A DNA stretch of 64,000 bases from Kribbella solani (GTDB lineage: Bacteria > Actinomycetota > Actinomycetes > Propionibacteriales > Kribbellaceae): positions 2,232,001-2,296,000 of the forward strand of contig NZ_JACHNF010000001.1 of NCBI RefSeq assembly GCF_014205295.1, read 5' to 3'. The notes beneath the pieces are model-generated. The model saw nothing but the letters and a program-made list of their open reading frames with translations, made no database searches and had not been told where the DNA came from. Positions within the stretch are counted from its first letter, which is position 1. Each line of letters begins with the position of its first letter. Of this stretch, positions 35,305 through 43,744 are shown in pieces. Both the position numbers and the translations under genes were made by a program.

Positions 35305-35333
35305 AAACTACCCTTTCGAAAGAGCTGTTGCAA
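35305..35333 (-). promoter_or_regulatory. Promoter with internal operator for the ArsR-MFS operon
   Basis: Read on the minus strand: -35 TTGCAA (35333-35328), 17-nt spacer, -10 TAGTTT (35310-35305). The palindrome CTTTCGAAAG (35313-35322) sits in the spacer. The -10 ends 6 nt before ATG 35298, so the message would be leaderless and repression would be by direct occlusion. Confidence 0.6.
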
Positions 35334-35359
35334 TGCATCGCGGCAGGCGTACAAATGAA

Positions 35360-35390
35360 GATCCCCGCCACGATGGACGTGGCGGGGATC
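35360..35390 (-). terminator. Terminator of the glutathione peroxidase operon
   Basis: Perfect 13-nt arms (35360-35372 and 35378-35390) with a 5-nt loop, 15 nt after the peroxidase stop. On the minus strand the stem is followed by TTCATTTGT. Confidence 0.8.
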
Positions 35391-35405
35391 CTGGAGCTGA
35401 CGGGC

Positions 35406-35903
35406 TCAGCTGGTCGGGAGCTGGGCTTCGATCGCGGTGGTGATCTCGGTCGACTCCGGCTCGGTGCGGGGGCGGAAGCGGGCGGCGACGGTGCCTTCGG
35501 GGGTGATCAGGAACTTTTCGAAGTTCCACTGGATGTCGCCGGATTCGCCTTCGGCGTCGGGGGTCAGGGTCAGTTCGGCGTACAGCGGGTGGCGGGCGTC
35601 GCCGTTGACCTCCAGCTTGTCCAGCATCGGGAAGGTGACGCCGTACGTGGTCGAGCAGAACGTCTCGATCTCCTCGGCCGAACCTGGCTCCTGGCCGCCG
35701 AACTGGTTGCACGGCGCGCCGAGGACCGTGAAGCCGCGGGACCCGTACTTCTGCTGCAGCTTCTCCAGACCTTCGTACTGCGGCGTCAGCCCACACTTCG
35801 ACGCCACGTTCACCACCAGGACCGCCTTGCCCTTGTACTCCCCCAGCGACGTGGCGGCACCGGACAAGGTGGTCAACGGAATGTCGTACAGGCTCATGCT
35901 CAT
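35406..35903 (-). CDS. Glutathione peroxidase family thiol peroxidase
   Basis: 165-residue GPx-fold peroxidase. Peroxidatic Cys37 lies in NVASKCGLTPQY, with Gln71 (FGGQEP) and Trp126-Asn127 (WNF) forming the active site. Cys83 (FCSTTYGVTFP) is the likely resolving Cys, so the enzyme probably uses thioredoxin or mycothiol-linked systems rather than glutathione. Its ATG overlaps the dienelactone-hydrolase stop (ATGA); a perfect hairpin ends the operon. Confidence 0.92.
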   Translation of the reverse strand: MSMSLYDIPLTTLSGAATSLGEYKGKAVLVVNVASKCGLTPQYEGLEKLQQKYGSRGFTVLGAPCNQFGGQEPGSAEEIETFCSTTYGVTFPMLDKLEVNGDARHPLYAELTLTPDAEGESGDIQWNFEKFLITPEGTVAARFRPRTEPESTEITTAIEAQLPTS

Positions 35904-36577
35904 CCTTCGGAGATAGGGAGATGACGGGCGAGAAAGTCCTCGGTACGGCGCCAGGCCAGCGCCGACGCCGCCGGGTGATGGAACATCGGCAACGGGTTGT
36001 CGAACGCGTGCCCCGCGCCGTCGTACCGGTGCACCTCGGCGCCGTTCAGGGCCGGCACGATCGCGTCGACGTCCAGGTACGCGTCGGCGTTGCCGAAGTG
36101 GTGCAGGCTGGTCGTACGCGGTCGCAGCTCGAGCAATCGCGGCAGCGCGGAACCGTAGTAGCTGACCAGTACATCAGGCGACGACACGGCGGCCACGTTG
36201 TACCCGAGCCCGCCACCGAAGCAGAACCCGACCACGCCGGTGGACCGGTCGCGCGCCCGCAAGTACTCCAGCGAGGCGACCGAATCACGCACGGCCTGAT
36301 CCCAGTCGAGCCGGTTGACGGTATCCATCGCGCGCGGCAGCAGCTCGGGCGAGGACTCGTCGAGCTCGGTGTCGTCGAGCCGCCAGTAGATCTCCGGGGC
36401 GATCACGTAGTACCCGAGCGCGTGCAGGTCCGCCGCGCGCTGCTTGATGTAGCCGGAGACGCCGAAGATCTCCTGCAGTAGCAGGATTCCCGGCGCGCTA
36501 CTGCCGGCGGTTCCCCACTCGTGGACTGGTATCAGACCCGTGCCGGTGTCGATCTCCCGTTGCTTCTGGGCAGTCAC
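35900..36577 (-). CDS. Dienelactone hydrolase family protein
   Basis: 225-residue alpha/beta hydrolase. The nucleophile is Cys in GFCFGGG, the acid is probably in GNADAYLDVD, and the base is His in DGAGHAF. EIFGVSGYIKQRAADLHALGYYVIAPE is typical of the family. The substrate is unknown; family members open dienelactones in aromatic degradation, but no such pathway is present here. I chose GTG 36577, which overlaps the upstream stop by GTGA. Confidence 0.88.
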   Translation of the reverse strand: MTAQKQREIDTGTGLIPVHEWGTAGSSAPGILLLQEIFGVSGYIKQRAADLHALGYYVIAPEIYWRLDDTELDESSPELLPRAMDTVNRLDWDQAVRDSVASLEYLRARDRSTGVVGFCFGGGLGYNVAAVSSPDVLVSYYGSALPRLLELRPRTTSLHHFGNADAYLDVDAIVPALNGAEVHRYDGAGHAFDNPLPMFHHPAASALAWRRTEDFLARHLPISEG

Positions 36578-37242
36578 ACCGTGAAGCGTACGGCCTCGGT
36601 GGTGACCGTTCGCGGCGCGGGTGCCGGCATCCAGGCCTTCGTTTCCTCGATCGCGTCGACCAGCAACTGGTACAGCCGTTCGTCCGGGTTCGGTACGCAC
36701 GCCTGCGAAATGCCCTCGACGGCACACGACACCGCTCGGGGCGCGGTCCGGCGGGCGAAATCAGGCGTGGTACGACGGGCCCGGTGGGTGAACGAACGCG
36801 CCCACTTGGTCGCCGCGGGCACCGACTCGAGCGCGGCCAGCGACTCCGGCTGGATGTCGTGCAGCGGGCGGCCCTCCACCAGCGCGAGCTGCTTCTCCCC
36901 CACCAGCAGCGCGACGGCCAGGATGTACTGGCGCTCCTGCGACACGATCGGCAACGCGTGCCGGATCGTGCGCGCGGTCACCCGGGGTACGACGTGCGGG
37001 TCGTCCGGGGTCAGCCCGATCACCGACGGGATCAGCGGCGCGAGCCGGGACCGGCCGGCGTCGGTCGTGCAGTCGTTGACGTCGCGCGCGACGCCCGCGA
37101 GCAGTGGATGAGTACAGGCTGGGTGGTCCGACCACGGCTCACCGGCCAGGTACGACGCGAACTCCATGAAGCAGGCGCCCTTGCGTGGACTGCGGTGCTT
37201 CCCCCGGCTCAGAACCGGCACGGACAGATCGACATTGTTCAT
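36574..37242 (-). CDS. Conserved actinobacterial hypothetical protein
   Basis: 222 residues of unknown function, with the conserved blocks KHRSPRKGACFMEFASYLAG, ACTHPLLA and LIPSVIGL. No signal peptide or membrane helix is seen. AGGAG lies about 10 nt before ATG 37242; the reading frame is open further upstream but lacks a ribosome-binding site. It is the first gene of a three-gene operon (this, dienelactone hydrolase, glutathione peroxidase), with 4-nt overlaps at both junctions. Confidence 0.75.
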   Translation of the reverse strand: MNNVDLSVPVLSRGKHRSPRKGACFMEFASYLAGEPWSDHPACTHPLLAGVARDVNDCTTDAGRSRLAPLIPSVIGLTPDDPHVVPRVTARTIRHALPIVSQERQYILAVALLVGEKQLALVEGRPLHDIQPESLAALESVPAATKWARSFTHRARRTTPDFARRTAPRAVSCAVEGISQACVPNPDERLYQLLVDAIEETKAWMPAPAPRTVTTEAVRFTV

Positions 37243-37357
37243 GGAACAACTCCTGTAGCGCGGTGAATACCAGCATGCGCCGAATCGCGGCCGGACGCTA
37301 CGGGTAGCCGGATCCTGCTGTGAGCTCCCACACAGGCGGGGGTGCTTTGGAGTACTG

Positions 37358-37385
37358 TTACCGACGGGTAGCATCTAGCTAGATT
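37358..37385 (+). promoter_or_regulatory. fadA promoter with two palindromes
   Basis: A -35-like TTACCG (37358-37363) and -10 TAGATT (37380-37385) are spaced 16 nt. TACC-GACG-GGTA (37359-37370) covers the -35, and the perfect palindrome ATCTAGCTAGAT (37373-37384) covers the -10. This would suit repression by a TetR-type fatty-acid regulator; the regulator is not in the window. Confidence 0.5.
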
Positions 37386-37412
37386 TCCCGAACCCCACAG
37401 AGGAGGGCCGCT

Positions 37413-38609
37413 GTGCCCCGTGAGATCCGCGACGTCGTCTTCGTCGACGGCGTGCGCACCCCGTTCGGCAAGGCCAAGGGCCAGTACGCCGAGACCCGCG
37501 CCGACGACCTGGTGATCAAGTGCATCCGGGAGCTGCTGCGGCGCAACCCGGGTCTCCCCCCGGAGCGCGTGGACGAGGTCGCGATCGCGGCCACCACCCA
37601 GATCGGCGACCAGGGCCTCACCATCGGCCGCACCGCCGCCCTGCTGGCCGGGCTGCCACAGACCACCCCCGGGTACGCGATCGACCGGATGTGCGCCGGT
37701 GCGATGACCGCCGTCACCACCACCGCCGCCGGGATCGCGTTCGGCGCGTACGACGTGGTAGTGGCCGGCGGGGTCGAACACATGGGCCGGCACCCGATGG
37801 GCGAGGGCGTCGACCCGAACCCGCGGATCATCGCCGAGAAGCTGGTCGACACGTCCGCGCTGGTGATGGGTTCGACCGCGGAGAACCTGCACGACCGGTT
37901 CCCGGGGATCACCAAGCAGCGCGCCGACGCGTACGCGGCGGCATCCCAGGAGAAGGCGGCCAAGGCGTACGCGAACGACCTGATCCAGCCGGACCTGGTA
38001 CCGGTCGCGACCCGGTCGGCCGAGCAGGGCTGGGGGTACGCGAACACCGATGAGCCGATGCGGCCGGGCACGACGGTCGAGGACCTGGCTGGTTTGAAGA
38101 CGCCGTTCCGCCCGCACGGCCGGGTCACCGCGGGCAACTCGGCGGGTATCAACGACGGCGCGACCGCGTGCGTACTCACCTCGGCCGAGGCCGCGGCAGA
38201 GCTCGGGCTGACACCGAAGATGAAGCTGGTGTCGTACGGGTTCGCCGGGGTGGAGCCGGAGGTGATGGGCGTCGGACCGATTCCGGCGACCGAGAAGGCA
38301 CTGAAGCTGGCCGGGCTGACGATCGACGACATCCAGGCGTTCGAGGTGAACGAGGCGTTCGCCGTGCAGGTGCTGGCGTTCCTGGAGCACTACGGGATCG
38401 CGGACGACGATCCGCGGGTGAATCCGTACGGGGGCGCGATCGCGTACGGGCATCCGCTGGCGTCGTCGGGGGTGCGGCTGATGAACCAGCTGGCCAAGCA
38501 GTTCGAGCAGCGGCCCGAGGTGCGGTACGGCCTGACCACCATGTGCGTCGGCCTCGGCATGGGCGGAACCGTCATCTGGGAAAACCCGAACTGGGAAGGT
38601 GCCGCGTGA
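37413..38609 (+). CDS. fadA: Acetyl-CoA acyltransferase (thiolase)
   Basis: 398-residue thiolase that cleaves 3-ketoacyl-CoA in fatty-acid beta-oxidation. The acyl-enzyme Cys94 lies in DRMCAGAM. The C-terminal motifs are EVNEAF, YGHPLASSG with the catalytic His, and CVGLGMGG with the second catalytic Cys. GAGGAGGG precedes the GTG start. It is followed by the multifunctional fadB, the usual trifunctional-complex pair. The upstream promoter carries two palindromes. Confidence 0.94.
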   Translation: MPREIRDVVFVDGVRTPFGKAKGQYAETRADDLVIKCIRELLRRNPGLPPERVDEVAIAATTQIGDQGLTIGRTAALLAGLPQTTPGYAIDRMCAGAMTAVTTTAAGIAFGAYDVVVAGGVEHMGRHPMGEGVDPNPRIIAEKLVDTSALVMGSTAENLHDRFPGITKQRADAYAAASQEKAAKAYANDLIQPDLVPVATRSAEQGWGYANTDEPMRPGTTVEDLAGLKTPFRPHGRVTAGNSAGINDGATACVLTSAEAAAELGLTPKMKLVSYGFAGVEPEVMGVGPIPATEKALKLAGLTIDDIQAFEVNEAFAVQVLAFLEHYGIADDDPRVNPYGGAIAYGHPLASSGVRLMNQLAKQFEQRPEVRYGLTTMCVGLGMGGTVIWENPNWEGAA

Positions 38610-38642
38610 GCGCAGCGAACCATTTGTACAGCAGTCACCAAG

Positions 38643-38681
38643 CTCACTTGAGCTCGGAGCGAAGCGGAGAGATCAAGTGAG
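38643..38681 (+). promoter_or_regulatory. Hairpin that encloses the fadB start codon
   Basis: CTCACTTGA (38643-38651) and TCAAGTGAG (38673-38681) are perfect 9-nt arms. The fadB GTG (38677-38679) lies in the 3' arm and the Shine-Dalgarno GGAGAG in the 21-nt loop, so the structure could limit fadB translation. Confidence 0.5.
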
Positions 38682-40788
38682 TTTGAAGGAACTGATCGAC
38701 AGCGCTGCTGAGCTGTCGACCGATGAGATCGTCACCGTTGCTCACTCGCGGGACATCGTGCTGCCTGGCAAGGCGGGAGTGATGGCGCTGATCACGCTGG
38801 ACAACGGGCACGACCACACCAAACCGAACACGTTCGGGCCGAAGGGTCTCGGCTCGCTGAACACGGCACTGGACGCCGCGCTGGCCCGCGACGAGATCGT
38901 TGCCATCGGCATCACCGGCAAGCCGTTCATCCTGGCCGCGGGCGCGGACCTGACCGGCGTACCGAAACTGACCGATCGGGAGCAGGCGCTGGCGCTCGGC
39001 AAGATCGGGCACGGCGTACTGCGGAAGCTGGTGGACGGCGGCAAGCCGTCGTTCGCGTTCGTGAACGGGGTGGCGCTCGGCGGCGGACTGGAGGTCGCGC
39101 TGCATGCTTCCTACCGGACCGTCTCGGTTGCCGCGGGCATGCTGTCGACGCCGGAGGTCTTCCTCGGACTGATCCCGGGCTGGGGCGGCAACTTCCTGCT
39201 GCCGAACCTGATCGGCGCCGGCAACGCCGTGAAGGTCGTGGTCGAGAACGCCCTGAACCAGAACAAGATGCTCAGCGGACCGGACGCGGTGCAGCTCGGC
39301 ATCGGCGACGTACTGCTCGACTCGGCCGACTTCCTGGAGCAGTCGTTGCTCTGGGCATCGAAGGTACTGACCGGCGCGGTCGTGGTCGAGCGCCCTGAGA
39401 TCGATCGCGGCGAGGCGTGGGACGCGGCCGTCGCGCGGGGTAAGGCGTTCGCCGATCTGAAGGTGAGTGGCGCGGCACCGGCCCCGTACCGGGCGCTGGA
39501 ACTGATCGCGGCGGCGAAGGACAACGACCGGGACCGCGGGTTCGCGGCCGAGGACGACGCGCTCGCCGACCTGATCATGAGCGAGGAACTGCGCAGCGGC
39601 CTGTACGCGTTCGACCTGGTGAACAAGCGGGCCAAGCGGCCGGCCGGTGCGCCGGACAAGTCGCTGGCGCGGCCCGTGACGAAGGTCGGCGTAGTCGGTG
39701 CCGGACTGATGGCCGGGCAGTTGGCGCTGCTGTTCGCGCGGCGGCTCGAGGTACCGGTCGTACTGACGGATCTTGATCAGGAGCGGGTCGACCGCGGGGT
39801 CGGGTACGTGCACGGTGAAATCGACAAGCTGCTCGGCAAGGGCCGGCTGCGCCCGGACAAGGCGAACCAGCTGAAGGCACTCGTGACCGGGTCGGTCGAC
39901 AAGGGCGCGTTCGCGGACGCCGACTTCGTGATCGAGGCGGTGTTCGAGGAACTGCAGCTGAAGAAGACGATCTTCGCCGATCTGGAGAAGATCATCCGGC
40001 CGGACGCCGTCCTGGCGACCAACACGTCGTCGTTGTCGGTGACCGAGATGGCCGCGGACCTGGAGCACCCGGAGCGGGTCGTCGGGTTCCACTTCTTCAA
40101 TCCGGTCGCGGTGCTGCCGTTGCTGGAGATCATCCGCGCGGACCGTACGGACGACGCGACGCTGGCGACCGCCTTCGCGGTCGGAAAGACGCTGAAGAAG
40201 TCGTGCGTACTGGTGAAGGACGCGCCGGCGTTCGTGGTGAACCGGCTGCTGACGCGCTTCCTCGGTGAGGTCAGCGCGGCGGTGGACGAAGGTACGCCGA
40301 TCCCGGCTGCCGACAAGGCCCTGTCGGCGCTCGGTCTCCCGATGCCGCCGTTCGTACTCCTCCAGCTGGTCGGCCTTCCGGTCGCGCTGCACGTCGCGGA
40401 AACCATGAACCGCGCGTACCCCGACCGTTTCGCGGTCTCCCCGAACCTGGCGAAGGTAGTTGCCGCAGGCAAGACTTCCTTCTACCTCTGGCCCGACGGC
40501 AAGCCGGTCGTCGACCCCGAGGTCGAGGCGCTGGTAACGGTCGGCGACACCCCCTCCACCCCCGAGGACCTCCGTACCCGGGTGCTCACCGCCCTGGCCG
40601 AGGAAATCCACATCATGCTCGCGGAAGGCGTCGTCGCCGAACCCCAGGACATCGACCTCTGCCTGCTCCTCGGCGCCGGCTGGCCCTTCCACCTGGGCGG
40701 CATCACCCCGTACCTGGACCGCACCGGCCTGGCCGAGAAGACCAACGGCACCCGCTTCCTCCCCAAGGGCGTAGCCACCCTCCCCTAA
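38677..40788 (+). CDS. fadB: Fatty-acid oxidation multifunctional protein (FadB/FadJ type)
   Basis: 703 residues combining enoyl-CoA hydratase and 3-hydroxyacyl-CoA dehydrogenase. The N-terminal crotonase domain (about 15-230) has AAGADLTG and NGVALGGGLEVAL for the oxyanion hole. The NAD-binding domain begins near residue 330 with VGVVGAGLMAGQLA and has IEAVFEEL and NTSSLSVTEMA. HFFNPV and two C-terminal 3HCDH domains follow. I chose GTG 38677 because of the Shine-Dalgarno GGAGAG eight nt upstream; a longer frame would start inside fadA's end. Confidence 0.93.
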   Translation: MSLKELIDSAAELSTDEIVTVAHSRDIVLPGKAGVMALITLDNGHDHTKPNTFGPKGLGSLNTALDAALARDEIVAIGITGKPFILAAGADLTGVPKLTDREQALALGKIGHGVLRKLVDGGKPSFAFVNGVALGGGLEVALHASYRTVSVAAGMLSTPEVFLGLIPGWGGNFLLPNLIGAGNAVKVVVENALNQNKMLSGPDAVQLGIGDVLLDSADFLEQSLLWASKVLTGAVVVERPEIDRGEAWDAAVARGKAFADLKVSGAAPAPYRALELIAAAKDNDRDRGFAAEDDALADLIMSEELRSGLYAFDLVNKRAKRPAGAPDKSLARPVTKVGVVGAGLMAGQLALLFARRLEVPVVLTDLDQERVDRGVGYVHGEIDKLLGKGRLRPDKANQLKALVTGSVDKGAFADADFVIEAVFEELQLKKTIFADLEKIIRPDAVLATNTSSLSVTEMAADLEHPERVVGFHFFNPVAVLPLLEIIRADRTDDATLATAFAVGKTLKKSCVLVKDAPAFVVNRLLTRFLGEVSAAVDEGTPIPAADKALSALGLPMPPFVLLQLVGLPVALHVAETMNRAYPDRFAVSPNLAKVVAAGKTSFYLWPDGKPVVDPEVEALVTVGDTPSTPEDLRTRVLTALAEEIHIMLAEGVVAEPQDIDLCLLLGAGWPFHLGGITPYLDRTGLAEKTNGTRFLPKGVATLP

Positions 40789-40792
40789 TACC

Positions 40793-40836
40793 GCTGGGGG
40801 GCGGTGCAGAGCCGGAAGCCCGCTCCGTCCCCCAGC
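40793..40836. terminator. Hairpin between convergent fadB and metallopeptidase genes
   Basis: GCTGGGGG (40793-40800) pairs with CCCCCAGC (40829-40836). The loop contains further GC pairing. It lies 5 nt after the fadB stop and before the convergent stop at 40839, so it is probably bidirectional. Confidence 0.5.
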
Positions 40837-40838
40837 AC

Positions 40839-42110
40839 TCAACCCTTGAAAGACTTGGTGGCTTTCACCAGTTGGGCTGGGGTGAGGCCGACCGTTTTCA
40901 GAGCGGGGTCGCCTTTTTGGGACATTGCCGTGTAGAGGGCGGCGAGTTTCTTTTCGCCCAGGTGGTCGGCCAGGTATTCGACGATCCACCAGCTGGTGCC
41001 GTACGCGAGGTTCGGGTCGGACTGGAAGGTGGCGTTGGTGGGGAGGGACTTGAGGCCGGGGAGGTACGAGGTGCGGACGCGTTTGCGGTACGGGTCGACG
41101 GACCAGTGCGGGTCGTCCTCGATCGAGCGGCAGCGAACGTATTCGGCCAGGCCTTCGACCATCCAGATCGGGGCGGCCTGACCCAAGGTCGCGGTCGCGA
41201 CGTGAGTCATTTCGTGGACCAGCAGGTCCTTGTCGAGTTTCTTGCGCAGGGCGGGATTGACGACGATCCGGCTGCCGATCGGGCGGCCGGCGGGCTTTCC
41301 GACCTGTTCGCCGTCATAGAGCGTCACCGCCTTTGCCGCGATCGTCCAGCCTTCGCCCGTACCGGTCGTCCACAAGGTCGAAAGCACCTGTACGTCAGGC
41401 ATCGCAACGACCAGAACAGCGCCGTTCCACGGGCGTTTCCAGTGTTTCTGTACGGACTTCACGGCCCGCTGCGCCACCTGCGCGACCTTCGTACCGAGCG
41501 CCGCTTCGCGTTTGTCCACGACAACGACGACCGTGCCACGCCGTACCACCGCGACCGGTTCGAAATCCCACGGCTGCCGATGCCCGTCGCGGCTCAGGTA
41601 GTCGTCGGTCGACGTGTCGTCAACCAGCACCCACGCGCCACGCCGTTGCACGAACGTGTACCCGAGATCGGTCTGCACCGGCCGGGGGTCAAGCCCTTTC
41701 AGCTGGTACCGCATCATCACCCGCGTCGAGTACGTCGTCGGACCGTACTTCCCGACCAGCCCCGGCACCGGGCCCAAGGCATCCGCGGTGGCGTACTTCA
41801 ACGACGCGAATCCGAACGTCCGGAGATTCACGAACAACAACCGCTGCCGCGCGACGAGTGCGGTCTGCTTCGCGTCGACAGGAGCCAGAAACCCGTTCAG
41901 GTCACCCTTCAGAACCGCCACGGCCCGGCGCGCAAGTACAGCGTCGATCCCCCGCGTACGCGCCGCCTCTTGATCCGCGGGCCCTTCCACGGCCGCGGCA
42001 GTGCTGCCGGGTGGCGCGTCACCATGCCGTACCCGGACAGCGACAACAGAGGCCGACGCGGTGAGTGCCAGCGCGGCGACGCCCGCGAGCAGGCGTTTCG
42101 GGTGCTTCAT
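40839..42110 (-). CDS. Membrane-anchored HExxH metallopeptidase-like protein (paralogue 1)
   Basis: 423 residues. The N-terminal hydrophobic segment (LLAGVAALALTASASVVAV, about 7-25) is a signal anchor or signal peptide. The exported part has an alpha-rich domain (RRAVAVLKGDLNGFLAPVD and QRLLFVNLRTFGF), a beta segment (LGYTFVQRRGAWVLVDD), then a gluzincin site: H299-E300-x2-H303 (HEMTHVATA) with E319 in VEGLAEYV, 20 residues on. It resembles the peptidase MA-like clan but I cannot name a family. It shares the whole layout with two genes upstream. GAGGGGATCACCA precedes the ATG. Confidence 0.78.
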   Translation of the reverse strand: MKHPKRLLAGVAALALTASASVVAVRVRHGDAPPGSTAAAVEGPADQEAARTRGIDAVLARRAVAVLKGDLNGFLAPVDAKQTALVARQRLLFVNLRTFGFASLKYATADALGPVPGLVGKYGPTTYSTRVMMRYQLKGLDPRPVQTDLGYTFVQRRGAWVLVDDTSTDDYLSRDGHRQPWDFEPVAVVRRGTVVVVVDKREAALGTKVAQVAQRAVKSVQKHWKRPWNGAVLVVAMPDVQVLSTLWTTGTGEGWTIAAKAVTLYDGEQVGKPAGRPIGSRIVVNPALRKKLDKDLLVHEMTHVATATLGQAAPIWMVEGLAEYVRCRSIEDDPHWSVDPYRKRVRTSYLPGLKSLPTNATFQSDPNLAYGTSWWIVEYLADHLGEKKLAALYTAMSQKGDPALKTVGLTPAQLVKATKSFKG

Positions 42111-42117
42111 TGGTGAT

Positions 42118-42165
42118 CCCCTCGAATGGTCGGCTGATCCTAGCGCCGGCCGGCCATTCGAGGGG
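42118..42165 (-). promoter_or_regulatory. Hairpin holding the ribosome-binding site of paralogue 1
   Basis: Perfect 12-nt arms CCCCTCGAATGG (42118-42129) and CCATTCGAGGGG (42154-42165). On the minus-strand message the downstream arm contains GAGGGG, the Shine-Dalgarno sequence of the metallopeptidase gene starting at 42110. It can act as the permease terminator or as a translation brake. Confidence 0.5.
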
Positions 42166-42172
42166 TTCGGCC

Positions 42173-43654
42173 TCAGGCCTTCTGTACCTCGCCGGTCTTC
42201 TCTTCCAGACCGACCCGGCTCTTCTTGTAGCCGTACAGGAAGTAGATCCCGAAGCCGAGCGCCATCCAGATCAGGAACCGGATCCAGGTCTCCACCGACA
42301 GGTTCACCATCAGGTACACGCAGATCAGCGCCGCGACGATCGGGATCACCGGGTTCCACGGCACCGTGAACGAGCGCTTGATGTCCGGCCGGCTCTTGCG
42401 CAGCAACGGAACCGCGATCGACACCAGCGTGAACGCCGCGAGCGTGCCGATGTTCACCATTTCCTCAAGCTTGCCGATCGGCGTCACGCCGGCCACGATC
42501 GCCACCACGATGCCGATCCCGATCGTCAGGCGGTACGGCGTACCCCACTTCGGGTGCGTCTTGCCGAGCTGCCGCGGCAGCAGGTGGTCGCGGCTCATCG
42601 CGAACACGACCCGCGCCGCACCGATCATCAATGTCAGTACGACAGTGGTCAGACCGGCGACCGCGCCGGCCGAGATCAACGTCGCGAACCCGCCCTTGCC
42701 GACCGACTTGAACGCTTCCGCGAGCGCCGCCTTCGGATCGATCTCGTTGTACTTCACCATGCCCGTGATCACGATGCAGACCAGGACGTACAGCACCGTG
42801 CAGATGACGAGCGAACCGATGATGCCGCGCGGCAGGTCACGCTGCGGGTTCTTGGCCTCTTCCGCGGTCGTCGCGACCACGTCGAACCCGATGAACGCGA
42901 AGAACACCAGCGCGGCGCCGGACACCAGACCCGCGACACCGAAGGTGGACGGCGTGAACCCGAGTACGGCCTGGATCAGCGGCGTGGTCAGCTCCACCTT
43001 GCCGCCCGGGGACGGAACACTCGCCGGGATGAACGGCGACAGGTTCGAGCCCTTCACGTAGAACAGGCCGGCGACGATCACGAACAGCACCACGAACAGC
43101 TTGATACCGACCAGCACCAGGTTGACCCGCAGCGACTCCTTGATGCCGACCGTCGCCAGGATGGTCAGGGCGATCACCAGCAGCATCGCGAGAACGTTCA
43201 CGCTGCTGCCGGGCCCGATCGACGACGGCCAACTGATGCCGATCTGGTCCAGGAACAGCGCGGCGTACTCCGACCAGCCCTGAGCCACCACGCTCGAGCC
43301 GAGCATCAGCTCCAGCAGCAGGTCCCAGCCGATGATCCAGGCGAAGATCTCGCCGAGGGAGAAGTACGAGAACGTGTACGCCGACCCGGACACCGGGACC
43401 GTCGACGAGAACTCGGCGTAGCACAACGCGGCCAGACCACAGCAGATCGCGGCCAGGACGAACGACACCGCGATCCCGGGACCAGCGTACTGAGCGGCTG
43501 CCTTACCGGTCAGCGTGAAGATACCGGCACCGATGATGACGCCGATGCCGAACACCGTGAGATCGATCGCGGTGAGGCGCTTCTTCAGCTGGTATTCCGG
43601 CTCGTCGGTGTCCGCGATCGACTGCTCGATCGTCTTCTTCCGGACAAGACTCAC
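42173..43654 (-). CDS. APC-family amino-acid permease
   Basis: 493-residue, 12-helix transporter of the amino acid-polyamine-organocation superfamily, cationic amino-acid transporter-like. It begins LKKRLTAIDLTVFGIGVIIGAGIF, and TLTGKAAAQYAGPGI and CYAEFSSTVPVSGSAYTFSY are family hallmarks. It is likely an Arg/Lys or general amino-acid importer or exchanger. GTG 43654 is preceded by GAGGAGG. It lies between paralogous metallopeptidase genes on the same strand, so it may import peptide-derived amino acids. Confidence 0.92.
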   Translation of the reverse strand: MSLVRKKTIEQSIADTDEPEYQLKKRLTAIDLTVFGIGVIIGAGIFTLTGKAAAQYAGPGIAVSFVLAAICCGLAALCYAEFSSTVPVSGSAYTFSYFSLGEIFAWIIGWDLLLELMLGSSVVAQGWSEYAALFLDQIGISWPSSIGPGSSVNVLAMLLVIALTILATVGIKESLRVNLVLVGIKLFVVLFVIVAGLFYVKGSNLSPFIPASVPSPGGKVELTTPLIQAVLGFTPSTFGVAGLVSGAALVFFAFIGFDVVATTAEEAKNPQRDLPRGIIGSLVICTVLYVLVCIVITGMVKYNEIDPKAALAEAFKSVGKGGFATLISAGAVAGLTTVVLTLMIGAARVVFAMSRDHLLPRQLGKTHPKWGTPYRLTIGIGIVVAIVAGVTPIGKLEEMVNIGTLAAFTLVSIAVPLLRKSRPDIKRSFTVPWNPVIPIVAALICVYLMVNLSVETWIRFLIWMALGFGIYFLYGYKKSRVGLEEKTGEVQKA

Positions 43655-43744
43655 TTTCGCCTCCTCAACTCTGCCCTGATCGAGGGCATGGACGGAACCA
43701 GGAGGAAGACTGCACTCTCTGACAGTCCGAGGTCAATCCACCAC

